Both the position numbers and the translations under genes were made by a program. From Tetmemena sp. SeJ-2015 (Eukaryota; Ciliophora; Spirotrichea; Sporadotrichida; Oxytrichidae): a stretch of 64,000 nucleotides of DNA. This document shows, in pieces, positions 35,901-50,400 of this stretch; the first letter of the stretch is position 1, and every line of letters starts with the position of its first letter. The DNA lies in NCBI GenBank assembly GCA_027382625.1, contig JAJKFJ010022765.1, positions 1-64,000 of the forward strand, read 5' to 3'. Below the pieces are notes generated by a model. The model made no database searches, was not told the DNA's origin, and worked only from the letters and a program-made list of their open reading frames with translations.

Positions 35901-38900
35901 TTTGCAAGACACAAATCTGGCTATATTTTCCCAGTCTGGCTTCAACTAAAGATGGTTCAAAATGTTGCAAACGGCATTCAGTTCGTGGCCATGTTCAAAA
36001 TAGACAAGAAGCTAATGGGAACTAATATTTCAATATTTATAATAGATGATGGATAAATTTATGATTTAATAAATATCGGATTCGTACTTCTTAACAAGGA
36101 AATATACTTTTTTAAGGAGAAGAAAATACAGGGGATCAACAGCTCGTGTATCAGACTCCTAAACATGGACATCAATCGAATGAGGAGACTCACTACTCAT
36201 GGCTATGATCTAAACAAACTGGCTCCCGCCCTACTTGACTCACAAGACGACTTCCACTCTCACGGAACTGCAAAGCAGGGGATGTAAATTAAACTTTATT
36301 TTTGTGAGGATTCAGGTAGAGTGGATTATTCCTAAGTTCGAGAGAAATAAAAATGCTATCAGGTTGCCTTAGATGGCCACCTTATTTATTTTAAAGAGGA
36401 AAGGCTAAGGCAGCTCCAAAGTTAATCTCATTTTATTTTCTTTAATTTATTCAAAGAGTACAAGCAAGGAAGTTAGATGAGCAGCACCATAAATTAGGAC
36501 TAGGATACCGGAAATTTCAATAGAGATGGTCGCAGCTCCATCAAATTTGGTGCGACTATGACTCCAGGCTTAAACTAACCTATATACACCATCATAGAGC
36601 AGAAGTTCACTCTCAATGTGACTATCAACTCTATTCAAATGGGTGAATTAGGAGAGATAGGTTACTATTTAAGACTAGATAGTGTCAGCAACAACAACTT
36701 AGAAAAGAAGCAAATAGGAGATGGGCAGCCTACAAGAGGAGGTCCAAGCAAAAATCAATAGAGAGACAGAGTTAGGCAACCACTCTTCCAGTTTAGGTTT
36801 GATGGTGACAGTGGAAGGTTCGTAAGAGAGCTTAAGGAAAGTCTGTATATCGATAACGCCTTGAAGGACCCGAACTTCATAGATGGGATGTTTGTAACTC
36901 CCAACTTCATAGACCTTAACGAGTCGGGATAAGCTGAAGCATCACCCATGGGGAAAAATGCCAAAGATGCAACCTAGGATCAAGATGTGAGTCCTTCTTA
37001 ACACCTGAAACCTCAAGGCAACACAAGTGGCAAACACATGCGTGCTGAGAAGCAAGCAAGTGATACATCAATGGAAGACAAGGCTGACGGGAATAAGAAG
37101 AACGAGGTAATTTTGGGAGGAGGCTATGACCAGCTAACCAATGAGGACCTATATCATCGAAGGAAACTGTGGCAGAAAGGCATCCAAATTTATAGGCTTG
37201 TAAATGGAAAATTCGTTCCAAAAGATGGAGACGAGGAGGAGAAAAAAGAAAAGTAGCTGGAGGATGAACGCAAAAAGAAGCTGTAACATGATGAGAATAA
37301 TATTCTCTAATTGGATACATTCAAAACTAATATAAAGTCTCGGAAGGCTTTGCATATGGCGATAAATGACACGACAGTCCCTCCAGCTATCAGAAATCTG
37401 CGAATGACCATGAATATAGTCATTGCATGTTTACTTGCACTTGCAGTGACTGAATTTGTGATAATTAACGCTCAGTTCTAGGATATTAACGAGAACTTTA
37501 TAATAATCTAAAAGTCATTTGCTTAAGTATCGGAGATCTAGAGAGTTTCTTATGATGTTCGCTCGCTCATTTTAATAAATGAGGGGAAGCTTACGAACTT
37601 AAATCGGTATTCTACGGCGCCTTCTTTTGTGGAATTTCTGAGGGATGATATCGAGGATGCTCTAAACTCTATCTACGCTTTGTAAAACTACATTAGTCTG
37701 AGCACCTTGAGTGTCTCAGATCAGCACTATAAACTCCTTAATTCCTAAGTTGTGCCTCTCTATTTAACATTATAATTTGTCCTTATACAAATGTTAATTT
37801 ATTTCATGGAGACTAATACAACTTTCAAGATCTTGAATTACTCTCTTACAGAGGCAGTTTTGTAGGTAGCTTCAGCTATTTTCACAGTGAGGCATTTGAA
37901 TGCGAGTTAGTACTACGAGAAAGAGGAAGATGTGTATTTCGTGACCTACAACTCCTTTAACGACTTTCTTGTTCAACTGAATGATTCTTCCAAATAGTAT
38001 CTTAAATTATTCAAATAGAGGAAAAATTATTAGTTACTATATTCAAGCTTGTATATTTATTGCATATAAGTATCTAGACGAGCTGAAATCTAGATCGAGT
38101 GATAAGAATAGAGTGATTTTGATACTATTCCTCTGCTCAGTTGGGCTCTTGGTTTTAGCTATGCCCATACTATTTCCTGCCGTCTCTTCGGTGATTTTAT
38201 AAACTGGTTTTATAATTTGTTGAATTAGGCAAAAGTTAATGTCCTTTCGCTGTTTATCGACATTCAAACCCTTATTATAAAAAAAAAGATAAAAAATAAA
38301 GATCATTATTAAGAAATCCAAATAAAATTAAGCATTGAATTTGGACAATTTCTAGTATCTTTATTAAAATTTCTGAAATGATCACTTTAATTATAAGGCT
38401 TGGGATTCCAAACGGGTACATCTAAGAGATCGGAAACAAATGTGAGGGTTTCCTAAATTCTTACCATGATGATCAGAACATGGATGAAATGCAAAGTGAA
38501 GATGAGATGGGATTGAACGGAGATGGAGGAACAGGGGACGGTAACGACAAGCAGAAAGGGGCAAACTATAGCAAGAGAGGCATCCATAAACAAGCCAAGA
38601 ACACAGCTCATACCAATAGAAACTTTTTCATTCAAATCAGTTTCGCTGCGTTTGCAATTTTTAAAAATTTAAATGCGAAAAGAAACTACTTTATCTTAGC
38701 CTACTTCGTGGCTATGTACATCACAGCCAATAACTACATCAGCGACATTGAAATCCTATCAGACGAGTTGTCAACAACTGCCTGGCTTGAGGGTTCATTT
38801 GCATTTGCTTAGAATACTCAAAGGGAGCTGCTCTACAATCCTAACAAGGTCATACTTAAAGGAACTGCTTTTTATTCATCCTAGATCATAATACCGTTCC

Positions 38901-39796
38901 TCTATAACAAGACTCAGAATTTGATAAACTAGCACCACTCTAATCGTGATATACTCAACTCAGACTACTAGAGTAGCTCTTAGTACATCGTCGACACTGA
39001 TCTTTGCAGTTAGAGTTCAATTAAACTCAGCTTACTCCCCAAATCTTGCCCCACTCTATTCAATAACGCCACCACCCATGTAAGATATTAGCATTTCACT
39101 CAATATTTAGGGTCTGGAGACTATAGTTTCGCGATATTACGAGACTCTGAGAGAAACTCTGTAGATCTACAATCAGCTTTCGCAAAACGTCACAGTGAAC
39201 ACCACTCAATAATTTAGTGAGAGTTCTTTTATAAAGCATGCTCTTCTTATTTGTTTACTGTAGGAGGAAAGACAACTACTAAAACGGTATCTAAGAATGT
39301 GACCGTTGGGAATACGACCTTCAGCTCCTATTCTCAGCTGCTTAACTCGAGCTACTTTGTGGATTTATACCTTATGCAGTTTTAGTTTATTCAGACCACT
39401 TTTAGAAGCCTGATTACGCTCCTCTCAGGGGCCGTGAATGACAAGTACAATTCTAACAACGATCAACGAATGGCTCTCTTCATAATTTACGTGCTAGGAC
39501 TGGTGCTCGCTTATTTACTGCTCTGGACACCCTTCCTTGGAAAATTAAGCAGAGAGGTAAGTAATAATTCTGGTTACCTCCTTTGCCATTTTATATGTAT
39601 AAGAGAGATGATTAAATAAATCGAAGGGAGAGAGAGTGGGATTTAATTTTAATAATTTAATAATGCTGTTTAGATATGGAGGACGAAGTCGATGCTGACC
39701 ATCATACCAATTGAGATCATAATGAAGATTCCCAAGATCCAGGAGTATCTAAACAAACAAGCTATGTTTAACAATAAGAAGCAAGCTGGCGGGTGA
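32985..39796 (+). CDS. Tiny-macrocyst-B-like multi-TM PAS protein
   Basis: Large polytopic membrane protein of the tmcB-type family abundant in ciliates. ATG 32985 (MLEKKLVPKGQQQALDRERP), RRFEEDFKESLFNVIYVLL, many TM segments, then a soluble part with FPTNSQLRITYAFFLIEKM repeats, a PAS/S-box-like region (SGATRIFGYSALEIRNHNL ... MYAKHHSKVLEDALM), a long acidic/basic linker, and a second TM set (MNIVIACLLALAVTEFVI, FLCSVGLLVLAMPILF, IIYVLGLVLAYLLLW). Introns 33278-33506 and 39557-39673 are GT-AG and in frame; the last exon ends KKQAGG, TGA 39794-39796. Several IESs: 33725-33760 solved (AGGC), others at about 33146-33214 (ATT), 33955-34010, 34185-34260 and 38000-38400 not fully resolved. Function is not established; likely a sensory or signalling membrane protein. 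Confidence 0.8.
33725..33760 (+). other. IES, pointer AGGC
   Basis: AGGC at 33721-33724 and 33757-33760. Excision joins FAWPIQ to ALRSACFLL in frame. Confidence 0.88.
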
Positions 39797-40870
39797 ACCA
39801 CACCCTTTCTAATCACAGTAATCGCTATTTAAACTTCCTATATAAGCTAAGAGTATTTATAAAAAAAAAGTTGGGTTTTTAAAAGAAATTTTCCTTTTTA
39901 AAAATTAAATTTTAATTCATTCTTTTATTTGTAAATATTTGATGATTTGTGTGCAATATAAATAGAAGGAAATGAGGAGTGATGGTCCTTGTCCCCTGGA
40001 TAACTGTTGTGAGAGAGCAAGAGTTAGGAGAGGGGAGGAACTCTTAGTTAGTTAGTTAATGTTTGGAATTTTTAAATATTTAAAACCTTTAATTTTAAAA
40101 AAAAAATAACATTTTTAAAATAAATTTTTTTCTTCAAAATTTTTAAAATTTTTGTTTGAGTGAAAAATTTTTTAAATTTTTTTTTTGTTTTCATAAATTT
40201 ATTTGTAGTTAAAATTTAAAAATTTTTAAAACCCCCTTTTTGATTGGGCTTTGAGCATTCCACTTAGTGAAGCCTGGGCTTAACAGTCAGTGGTTGCAGC
40301 TCTAATAAATACTTCTCCTTCATTTATAATTAATTATTATCTTCTCCTCATCCCACATCTCATCTATACTCCTCATCTGAATCATAAATTGATTTCATTG
40401 CTTTCTATTTCTAGAAAGTGGTAGTAGAAATAGTATCTGAAATTCAAGAAGCGAAGGAAAAGATTTCCTCCTGATTGCTTTTTCTAGATATTTCTGAGTG
40501 AGGCCTAAGAATATAAGAATGATCTAAGAAGAAGATTATTAAGATTATAAAACTTACAATCATTATTATTGTTCGAGAATCTTTTAACTTAAAGTAAGTC
40601 TTAGAAAAGCCATAAACAATCATCTTCTTATCATCTTTCTGAACCTATTTTGAAATATTAACATGTCTTCATGAGCTAAACTATTTCAATCCTAAACAAA
40701 CACATAATCTAAAGCCTGATTCTAAACTATGAAGGGGCGGATTTGACCCTACTTTACTGATTTTGATTGTCTTGAAATTTTGAAAAGATGGATAATCTGT
40801 TGAAAATGGAATTCATCATTTCTAATACGCTCATTACTCTAAAGAATGAAACTTTATTGTGAGTATAGAT
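39797..40870. other. AT-rich spacer
   Basis: Long A/T runs; 40080-40230 is nearly pure poly-A/T and interrupted only by single bases. No gene seen. Confidence 0.5.
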
Positions 40871-42055
40871 ATGGCAACACAGAGGAAAGGATTGTTTTCA
40901 GCATTCGCTGACGATGAAGATGAAAACCAACCAAACCAAAACTTACAGCAAAAGGCCACTCAGAAGAAGTAGACATCTGCTGCTGCTCAGGCCAAACCTT
41001 AGCAAGAACAAAAGCCAAAGACGGCAGCAAAGCCAATGAAGCAAGAGGAACTTGCTGGATTCGAAGCTGTTACCGCAACTGAAAAGACAAGAGGAGGAGA
41101 GCAAAGAGGTGGCCGTGGAGGCTACAGAGGTAGTAGAGGAGGTGCCAGAGGAGGACGCGGTGAAAGAAGAGAAGGTGGCGAAGGTGAAAGAGGTGGATTC
41201 AGAGGTGGTAGAGGAGGAAGAGGTGAGAGAAGAGAAGGTGAAGAAGGTGGAGCTGAGGGCGGCTACAGGGGAAGAGGAAGAGGTAGAGGTGGGCCAAGAC
41301 CTCAAGCAGCCACAGAGGGTGGAGCCGAAGGAGATGAGGGAGTTCTGATCTAGGACAGGAAAGAGAAGGTTGACAACCAGGGCAAGACTGAGCATTTCGA
41401 AGGCAAGAGAAGAGAACAGTGGCACCCTCTTGACAGAAGATCTGGCACCGGTCGAGGCAAGAGAGATCTTCCCAAGGAAGGCTTTGGTAAAGGTAACTGG
41501 GGCAGACCTGAGGATGAGGCGAAGCAAGCAGTGACCGGAGATGAGACAGCTTTGCCAGAGGAGAAGAAGGCAGATACTGAACAAGTGAAGTAAAATCATC
41601 TATTATTTCTTACTGCTCAGGTTGAAGTGACTGAATAGCATGTTGAGGAGAAGTAAATCGCTTAGCAAGTTGAGGAGGAAGAGGAGAAAGGTGGCCTCAC
41701 TCTTCAAGAGTATCTCGCATAGAAAAAGACGGCAGGCATTCGCAAGGAAGCCAGAAAGGCTGAAGAGGTCAAGAAACCTGGCCTTGAAAGAGTCGAGAAG
41801 CAAGGGGATAGAATCCAGCCCATCACGAACATCATCAAGGATAGCGAGACATACTCCATCACAAAGTCACAGGGAGCAGATCTCCTTGGATTTTAAGCTG
41901 GAGAGGAAGACCAAATAAGAGAGGAGAGGTCTTACAGAGGTGGTGCTAGAGGCAGCCGAGGAAGCAGAGGCGGCGCAAGAGGAGGAGCAAGAGGTGGCCA
42001 GAGAAATGGCGGAGAGTTGAAAGTGGACGCTGAGGAGTTCCCTTCACTTGCCTGA
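40871..42055 (+). CDS. SERBP1/HABP4/Stm1-like ribosome-associated RNA-binding protein
   Basis: ATG 40871 (MATQRKGLFSAFADDED), a Gln/Lys-rich stretch, a long RGG/RG box (RGGYRGSRGGARGGRG and on), then the HABP4/PAI-RBP1 core WHPLDRRSGTGRGKRDLPKE followed by GFGKGNWGRPEDE, a Glu-rich linker, a second conserved block GGLTLQEYLAQKK, a second RG box and the end VDAEEFPSL, TGA 42053-42055. Members bind ribosomes and mRNA and stabilise idle 80S. One IES at 41589-41630 (pointer AAGTGA). The opposite strand and the other plus frame of the RG box stay open only because of its biased composition. Confidence 0.9.
41589..41630 (+). other. IES, pointer AAGTGA
   Basis: AAGTGA at 41583-41588 and 41625-41630. 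Length 42 nt, in frame with no stop, so the call rests on the pointer and on the hydrophobic insert it would otherwise add to an acidic linker. Confidence 0.6.
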
Positions 42056-42222
42056 GCTGAGGCTTTATAAGAATTCAACATACAGGGTGGGCATCATAGA
42101 GGGTGATTCAGTAAGAAAGTTATCAGACATTGTCTCTAAAAGTATTCTTGAACTTTGATTCTCATTATCTGAGAATCACTTCTGAATTAACCGAGTTTAA
42201 TAAATTATTATACTTTGTTAGA

Positions 42223-42631
42223 ATGAGTTAGGCAGCTCTTTACTAGCAGCTATAACTGGTTAACGAGGAATAACAAAGTTTGAGTCGCCGCATGCGATAT
42301 TTGTCTGAGTGAGTACTTGATTCCTGATAACTCCATTGAATGCTCAATCCTTAAGTAACTACACTCAACTCAGAAAGACGCCTTAGTATTATAAATGCTT
42401 TAGGTATCTAGATCTAAAAGAAGAGAGAATCCTTTGATCTTCCTCAAGTTAAAGTCTATCTTTACATAGGAAGAGAAGAGGTTAAAGTCTTTCGAATCTA
42501 TTTCATTCGTCTCTCTTGGATCTTAATGCCTCTAGCTTATTTTGTATGTTGACTTAATTCTATATAAGATTGCTTCAAACAACATATTGTAGTTTGCTCT
42601 CTACACGAAAATTAGTTTTACTTCAGAATGA
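42223..42631 (+). CDS. Small unknown protein
   Basis: ATG 42223: MSQAALYQQLQLVNEEQQS, RRMRYLSE, then after a pointer-only deletion EYLIPDNSIECSILKQLH..., hydrophobic/basic to TGA 42629-42631. Gln codons are TAG/TAA throughout. About 130 aa. Convergent with DNAJC21, whose stop is 53 bp away. Not recognised; heptad-like N-terminal part suggests a coiled coil. Confidence 0.6.
42307..42314 (+). other. Minimal IES: tandem pointer GAGTGAGT
   Basis: GAGT at 42307-42310 is directly repeated at 42311-42314. Deleting one copy (4 bp) restores the frame from RYLSE into YLIPDNSIE; kept, it gives TGA. Could also be a sequencing or allelic 4-bp duplication. Confidence 0.5.
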
Positions 42632-42683
42632 ACCTTGAAATTTACTGCTATAATAAATTCATCATTAAAGTGATAGTAGTTTT

Positions 42684-44893
42684 TCATACAGCCCTGGCAT
42701 GACCTGTCTTCTTGATGTGAGTGAACATTGCATTCCTAGTTTCAAACTGTGCTTAGCAAACATTGCACTTAAAATCGCTTGCCTTTTACTCTACTTGGTC
42801 TTGCTTTTTTGCTTTTTTCTGCTTCCTTTGGTCTCTCTTCATCTTCTTCAGAGTCTCTCTGTCTAAGTCTTCTTCCTCTTCTTCCTCGTCAGCGTCTGCA
42901 ACTTCTTACTCCACACCAACAGATTAAGTAGATGAAGCTTTGGTTTCTTCTACTTCCACCTCAACCGAAGCGGAAGCTGATTGTTTAACCTCCTCTGGTT
43001 AAGTAGTAGGCTAACTTCCTCTTGCTGCTTAGATTCCTCAGCTGCATTTTAGTTAGTGGGCTCTTAAACTGGCTCTGTATTAGGTTCAGTAGGTTTCTTA
43101 TCTTTGCCTCCTTTAGCAGCAGCAGGTTATTTTTGGTTAGTCTTAGTAGGAGCAGCTTTCCCTTTTTACTAGTTCTTGACAAACTTCTGTTCATAGTCGC
43201 TGTCCTCCTCATCCCTATCTGCATTCTTCTTCTTTTTCTTTCCCTTGTCTTTGGTAATAAGAAATATAAACTTGGAAAATATTGGCTGAAGTATCTTTAG
43301 ACTAAGCGGCTGCAGCTGCTTGACGTTGCTCCATCATCTTGATGAGATTGTCTTACTCATCTTTATCAAGTTTCATGAACTGCTGCTTCAGAGTTTGTCC
43401 ACTAGACTTATCAGCACCTTTCTTCCAGTAGCAGCTGCTACTGAAGCACCCTTGGCTTGCTGCTTCTTTTGCTTCTTCCTGCTCACATACTCCTCCTCTT
43501 CTTCTTGCTCTTGTTACTTCTGCGACTTCTTCTCCTCCTCTTACTATACTTCTTCAGGCTACTGCTGGCTCTACTTCTGCTCCTCCTACTCCTCATCGTC
43601 TTGATCTTGTTGGCGGTTCTTTCCGCCCTTCCTGGTTTTCTTCTTCTTGGAGTTCTCTAACTCCTCCAAAGCTCCTACTGCTTTCGCCTTTGCTCCTCCT
43701 ATTCCTTGGCTATCTACTCCTGCTCCCTCTCCTACTAGATCTAACCCTCAGTTGTCTCATCAAGCTATACTGAGTCCTTAAACTTTTTCATGGTATCGGT
43801 GTGCTTCTTACTCTACAGATGGTTCTGAAGCTGCTTCTCATTCTTGAAGGTTTTCTTGCAAACAGCGCAGTGGAACTCGTGAATCACCACTTCTTCAAAA
43901 GTCTCCAGACCTCAGGGCTTCTTCCCCCTTCTTCAGCGTATCTCTTAGCCATCTCTTCTCTATACTGACGCATACGTTCTTGGTCCTCAAGTCGCTTTTG
44001 CTCTCTTTCCCTCTCCTACTGCTACTTCTTCTGCTCCTTCTCTCTCTGTTCCTGGAGCTTAAACTTCTGATAACGAGGGTCTCTCTTCTTCACAAATTCC
44101 AAAAGCTAGATGACCTGGTCGTTGAATTCCTTCCTCTCCTTGGTGCGCTCCTTGCTGTTCTCCTTCTCGATTAAACGCTTGACTTGCCTATTGGGGGCAT
44201 GATTGGGGTTGTACTTATCAGCATAGGCAAATGTCTTGAGAGTTGAGAAGTGCTGCCAGTGTTCGTAAAAGGCGAATACCTCTTCAGCAGTAGAGTCAAC
44301 ATCTCCGAACCATGGGGCATCATAGTGCTTCTCTGAAACATCCTCCTCGTCCTCTTCTTCCTTATCTAGAAGCTTGAAGAGATCTGCATACACCTTGTAG
44401 AAGTTATTTTCCTTCTTCTTGTCGTAGCCAGAGAAGCAACTTTGATTGAAGAATGGCCAGAGCTTTGACTTGGTCATGTAATTGAAGTCCTCTTCCTTGG
44501 ACTCTTCAGTGTCCTTCCCCCTCAGAATTTAGTCTTTATGGGCATCATACCAAGCTCTCTCATTGGTGTCACTCAATACAGTATATGCTTCAGTAATGGA
44601 TTGGAACTTCTCAGTGGTGTCTTCGTCCTTGTTCTTATCAGGATGCCATCTCAAAGCCGCCTTCTTGTACCCCTAAACACAACCTTCTTAACATAATTGC
44701 TCCGAAAAATTGTAATCTGAGCTAATTCATTTCACAGTAGTGCTATTATAACTTCATTGACTTTAATTGTGATGGGTTAGTCTCTAGCGTGAGTGTCACT
44801 TACCCTATCAATGTCCTTCTGAGTTGCATCTTTGTCCACTCCTAGTAGCTCATAGTAGCAAGTTTTCATTCCCTTGGTCGCTGCTGTTGCCAT
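42684..44893 (-). CDS. DNAJC21: DnaJ homologue C21 (JJJ1-type ribosome-biogenesis J protein)
   Basis: Cytosolic J-protein that works with Hsp70 in late 60S maturation. ATG 44893; J domain [19 protein letters not shown], intron 44674-44803 (GT-AG), then [17 protein letters not shown] with the HPD motif. The DNAJC21-specific region follows ([48 protein letters not shown]), a charged helix, a C2H2 finger ([19 protein letters not shown]), a long Lys/Glu/Gln low-complexity part and a second C2H2 finger ([19 protein letters not shown]) before TGA 42684-42686. Unresolved breaks at about 43250-43300 and 43010 suggest further IESs. Confidence 0.94.
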
Positions 44894-45280
44894 TACTCTT
44901 ATTGAGTTTAAAGTCCTAATATCTCTCTCTCTATTATTATTTGATAATGATTAAATTAATCCATTAAAGCAATAATAAAAAATCGGCCAACCAATCAACA
45001 TAAAAGAAATCCAAATCGTCCACAGATTAATAAGAGAAAAGGAGGGGATTGAATAATATTTGATGTAATTGTGTGGGGCATGATCGATTGCATATTGTAT
45101 TGGCTGCTGCTTAGGATTAGAGAATTAATTAAATCTCTCTCCCGAAGTTAAATCAAAACTACTATAAATATATAAATGTCAATCTATCACAAAAATGAAA
45201 AGATAAACTATCATCCATCATTAAAGAGATTAAGGATATTTTTCATTGTTGATTGTTGTTATTTATCAGACTTCTATAAA
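44894..45280. other. Divergent promoter region between DNAJC21 and the CaMK gene
   Basis: 388 bp of AT-rich DNA between two divergent starts. No specific motif identified. Confidence 0.4.
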
Positions 45281-47002
<1,722 letters not shown>

Positions 47003-47474
47003 AGACTTTGGCACTGCAGAGGATGAATTACTAACTATCGTAATAAAGCAATAAGTATAGAGTATATAACTACATACTGACATCCTTTCAAGAGTCAAAA
47101 ATATTGTGAATGACTTATATTTATGAAGAGGAATTGTCCTCTACTACTCACTCCCTTCAAGCTAATATAAGCTTGCAGTCCCCCTATATAAATGAGTTCC
47201 CTCTTCAAAAGTCTAGTCCCACAACTACTACTCTCAGGCTCTATAAGATAAGTTATTGCTAATGCATTCAGCATAGTTATTGATTAATTCTACTATAATC
47301 CAGATCTCTTTACACTTAGACTTACCAATGCAATCATTCTCTATAAGTTTAAATGAGAAACCAAAAATTGAATCAGTGAGTGGGTGGTTGATTGGTTGGG
47401 TGTGTTGCAGATTGTGCTTAGTTTTGATAGGATAATTAATTTAGAGCTGAAATATTACATCATTTAAGAATAAA
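47003..47474. other. Spacer
   Basis: No gene seen; AT-rich with scattered short GC-richer pieces. Confidence 0.4.
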
Positions 47475-50400
47475 ATGAGTAACCCTCGCAGTCCTTAAAC
47501 CCTCTCCTACTATAAAACCAAACCTCAAGAAGCTAGATAGTTCTAAGACTCTTCTCTAATTTAGGGGGAGGGGCAGCAGCAATATTTTAAAGATAACTAG
47601 GCAGATATATTCTAAAGGGATTCTATGATTCAGAGTAAACACGGCAAGCACAAGTCTTTGGTCCCCGACTACAAACTCATCATCAACACCATGTGCTATA
47701 TTTTAAGAGTTAGGAAAGTGTATATATGTAGAATCAGCTGGTGTTACCGCAGAGGGAGATAAAGTTAAAGCACTCTTTGCAATAGGCTAAAGAGAAGAAG
47801 CAAACTATGAGGCAGAGTCATTAGGAGCAGCTCAAATCTATTTTAAACTCAGATATTAAACTCTTCCTTGATAACTAAACTGTTCAAAATACCAATAAGT
47901 AGCTAAATATTCTGAAAGTAGGAATGAAAGAAGAAAGAAATGTTTTTGAAAACTTTCTACAATTTATCTTTAAAAGCTTTTTAAATAAAGGGGAATTGAA
48001 TTTCCCTATGACTTTCCTTAAGTGAAATACTTTAGATAAAAATTTGCTGTCAAAATATTTTGACTTTGGAATAAGTCAAAAGAGGACAGGTAATCTTTAA
48101 GAGCAGAGGATAAAGTGAAGGGCTCTGATTTGCAAATCCCTTTTAAAGTTTTAGAAGACGATCAGCCTTTGAGACTTTCTCAACTGACTGCCAAGAACCA
48201 AATGAAAAAGATCAACCTGGATTTCGGAGGTACTCTCTATTTAAAGTTTGGAGTTTAAAAATATAATTTTAAGGTATGAAAGATGAGAAGAAGAGTGTTG
48301 TCTCTACTAAAAATTCAACAAATATAAACTCCATTCCTCAGACTTAAAATCCCCTTTAACCTTAGTCTAAAGTCTCAGTAGAAAGGAAAAGCTCGGATGT
48401 GAAACGTCCTCAGGATAGACTCGAGACTGACAACTCCCAAAAAGTTTCTGATACTTTTATTTATAAACTATTAATGCTTCATTTATTATCTGATAGGGAG
48501 AAGAAATTAGCTTAGATAATGAAGAATTTGAAGCCTGGGGAGATGGTAGTGAATGGGTACCTCGTTGCGATAGATCAGTCCACTGGGCAAGTGAAGATGA
48601 CTAAGCTGGAGGATTTGCAAAAGAAGGAGGAGTTGAAGGACTAATACTTCTTCCACGCCAAGAACTGGCACAAGTTCAAGCAGCGGCAGCACCTGCAGTA
48701 AAAGAAGAGGGAAGACGCTATCAAGATATATAAGATATGAAATGATCATTAGATTATAGTGTTGTTAGATAAGTTAGGGGAGGAAGTCGTACAAGTCACT
48801 GAACTACATAGCGGACAATAGCCAGTTCCCAGAGATGCAGAAGATCAGGTCCAGGTGCTTCAGACGAAACTAGAAGGAGATTCAGTCTGTCGACCTCTCC
48901 CAGATCAATCAATACAAAGTAAATTATATTACTTTTTTATAGTCTGTTTAATACAACGAGTAGGACATTCTGAATAAGACATTGGAGAAGCACGAGGAGA
49001 GGGAGGTCTTTATCCCCAAAGACACTGATAGACCCAGGCTTGCTGCAAGCTTAAGGTAAGACTTCAAATGGACAGGATACTTGAAGAGAACAAGAAAGAT
49101 AGAAACTCCCCAGAGGTCAGAGCAGCCAGAGAACTCCTCAATCTTAATTGAATGCAATTTACTACTCTTTAAAATGTTAAGAATGAATGAAAGCTAGGAG
49201 GCTAAAATAAAAAGGAACTTGCTCCAAATAGAGAAGAGATTAGGCTTGAGATAGAAAGACAACATAGGGCTACTACAGTAGATGGCAAATCAAAAGAAGA
49301 CTCAGAATAATCTCTAGCTCCTGGAAAAGGAGTTTAAGCTAGGGGTTCTCAAGGATTCAATCAGAGAATCTTAAATTGAAAGCAGTAAGGATGTTACCAA
49401 TGAGAGTAGATAATTAAAATGTCTGTTGAATCTTTTAATTTGAGAGTAAGGGGAACAGACTAGCATCATCACATGTCTCAGAGCATGAAATCAAGTGCCA
49501 GATACATCCAGATAAAGGACGAGAGTGGAGGGAAAGTTAATCTCTTATCCAATCTCAGCCAAATGTGGTTTCACAGTCTATGAGCCTAACCTCTGGCAGA
49601 TAATTTCATCAAGCTTAGTAGAGGCTGATGTCCATAAGGGGGCCAGAGGGGAGATAGAACTTCTAAGGTCAACAAGGGTCAGATTGGAATCCTAACTCCC
49701 AATTATTTCTCCTCTGGGGTTTTCAATAGCGGCCTCATTTCTTCTCTAAGCCCAAATGAACATGGGCTCAATGAGAAGTAGCATTAAAACAAGAACCCTA
49801 GGCCTCACTGTCCTCAATAGTATGAGGGTCCAAGATTATTAGAATACTGAGATCACTTCCAGTCCAAGTAGGCAGCAGTTGTTCAATTAAAGCAATCAGC
49901 ATTTCCAAAGTTTAAAGCAGAGTATGTAGCAGTCCCAGAATGCAAAAAGGAAAATGGCTTTCTCAAATAACGAGGCCATACTCTCCTCTCAAAACATGAC
50001 ACCCTTTCACCCAGAACTCTAGTCTAAACTTTCCATCTCGTGCCTTCACACAACATCCAGCCTTAGAATAATCCAGCACAGGCCTTGAGAGACAGTTATC
50101 TTTACTCGCCCAGCCATTTCCAAATGCAGGCTACTTTCTTCACCCAACGCGTTAAGAAGTGCCATGGACGAGAGAGTAAGGCGGTGATGAGTCCAAAGCA
50201 ACAGTTGATAGATCGGATGTTTGAGGGCAACAAGAGAGACTCAGACAGGAGTTACTTCAGCATGACTGCAAGCAGCAGATGGGGCAGCAGACTCACTAAG
50301 CCAGGAGCTGCCACTAAAGTCCAAAACTATGACATTCAATCTCAAGAACAAGGGTGAGGAGCCTGACTAGATTCAGCTCTAAGAGGAGGAGGAATAAAGC

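Noticed and set aside
41052..41348. Glu/Val-rich second frame over the RG box, and the long minus-strand frame 40943-41599
   Set aside because: Composition shadow of the SERBP1-like RGG region; the true frame carries the HABP4 core motif.
43457..43660. Leu-rich plus-strand frames
   Set aside because: Antisense of the Lys/Glu/Gln-rich low-complexity region of DNAJC21.
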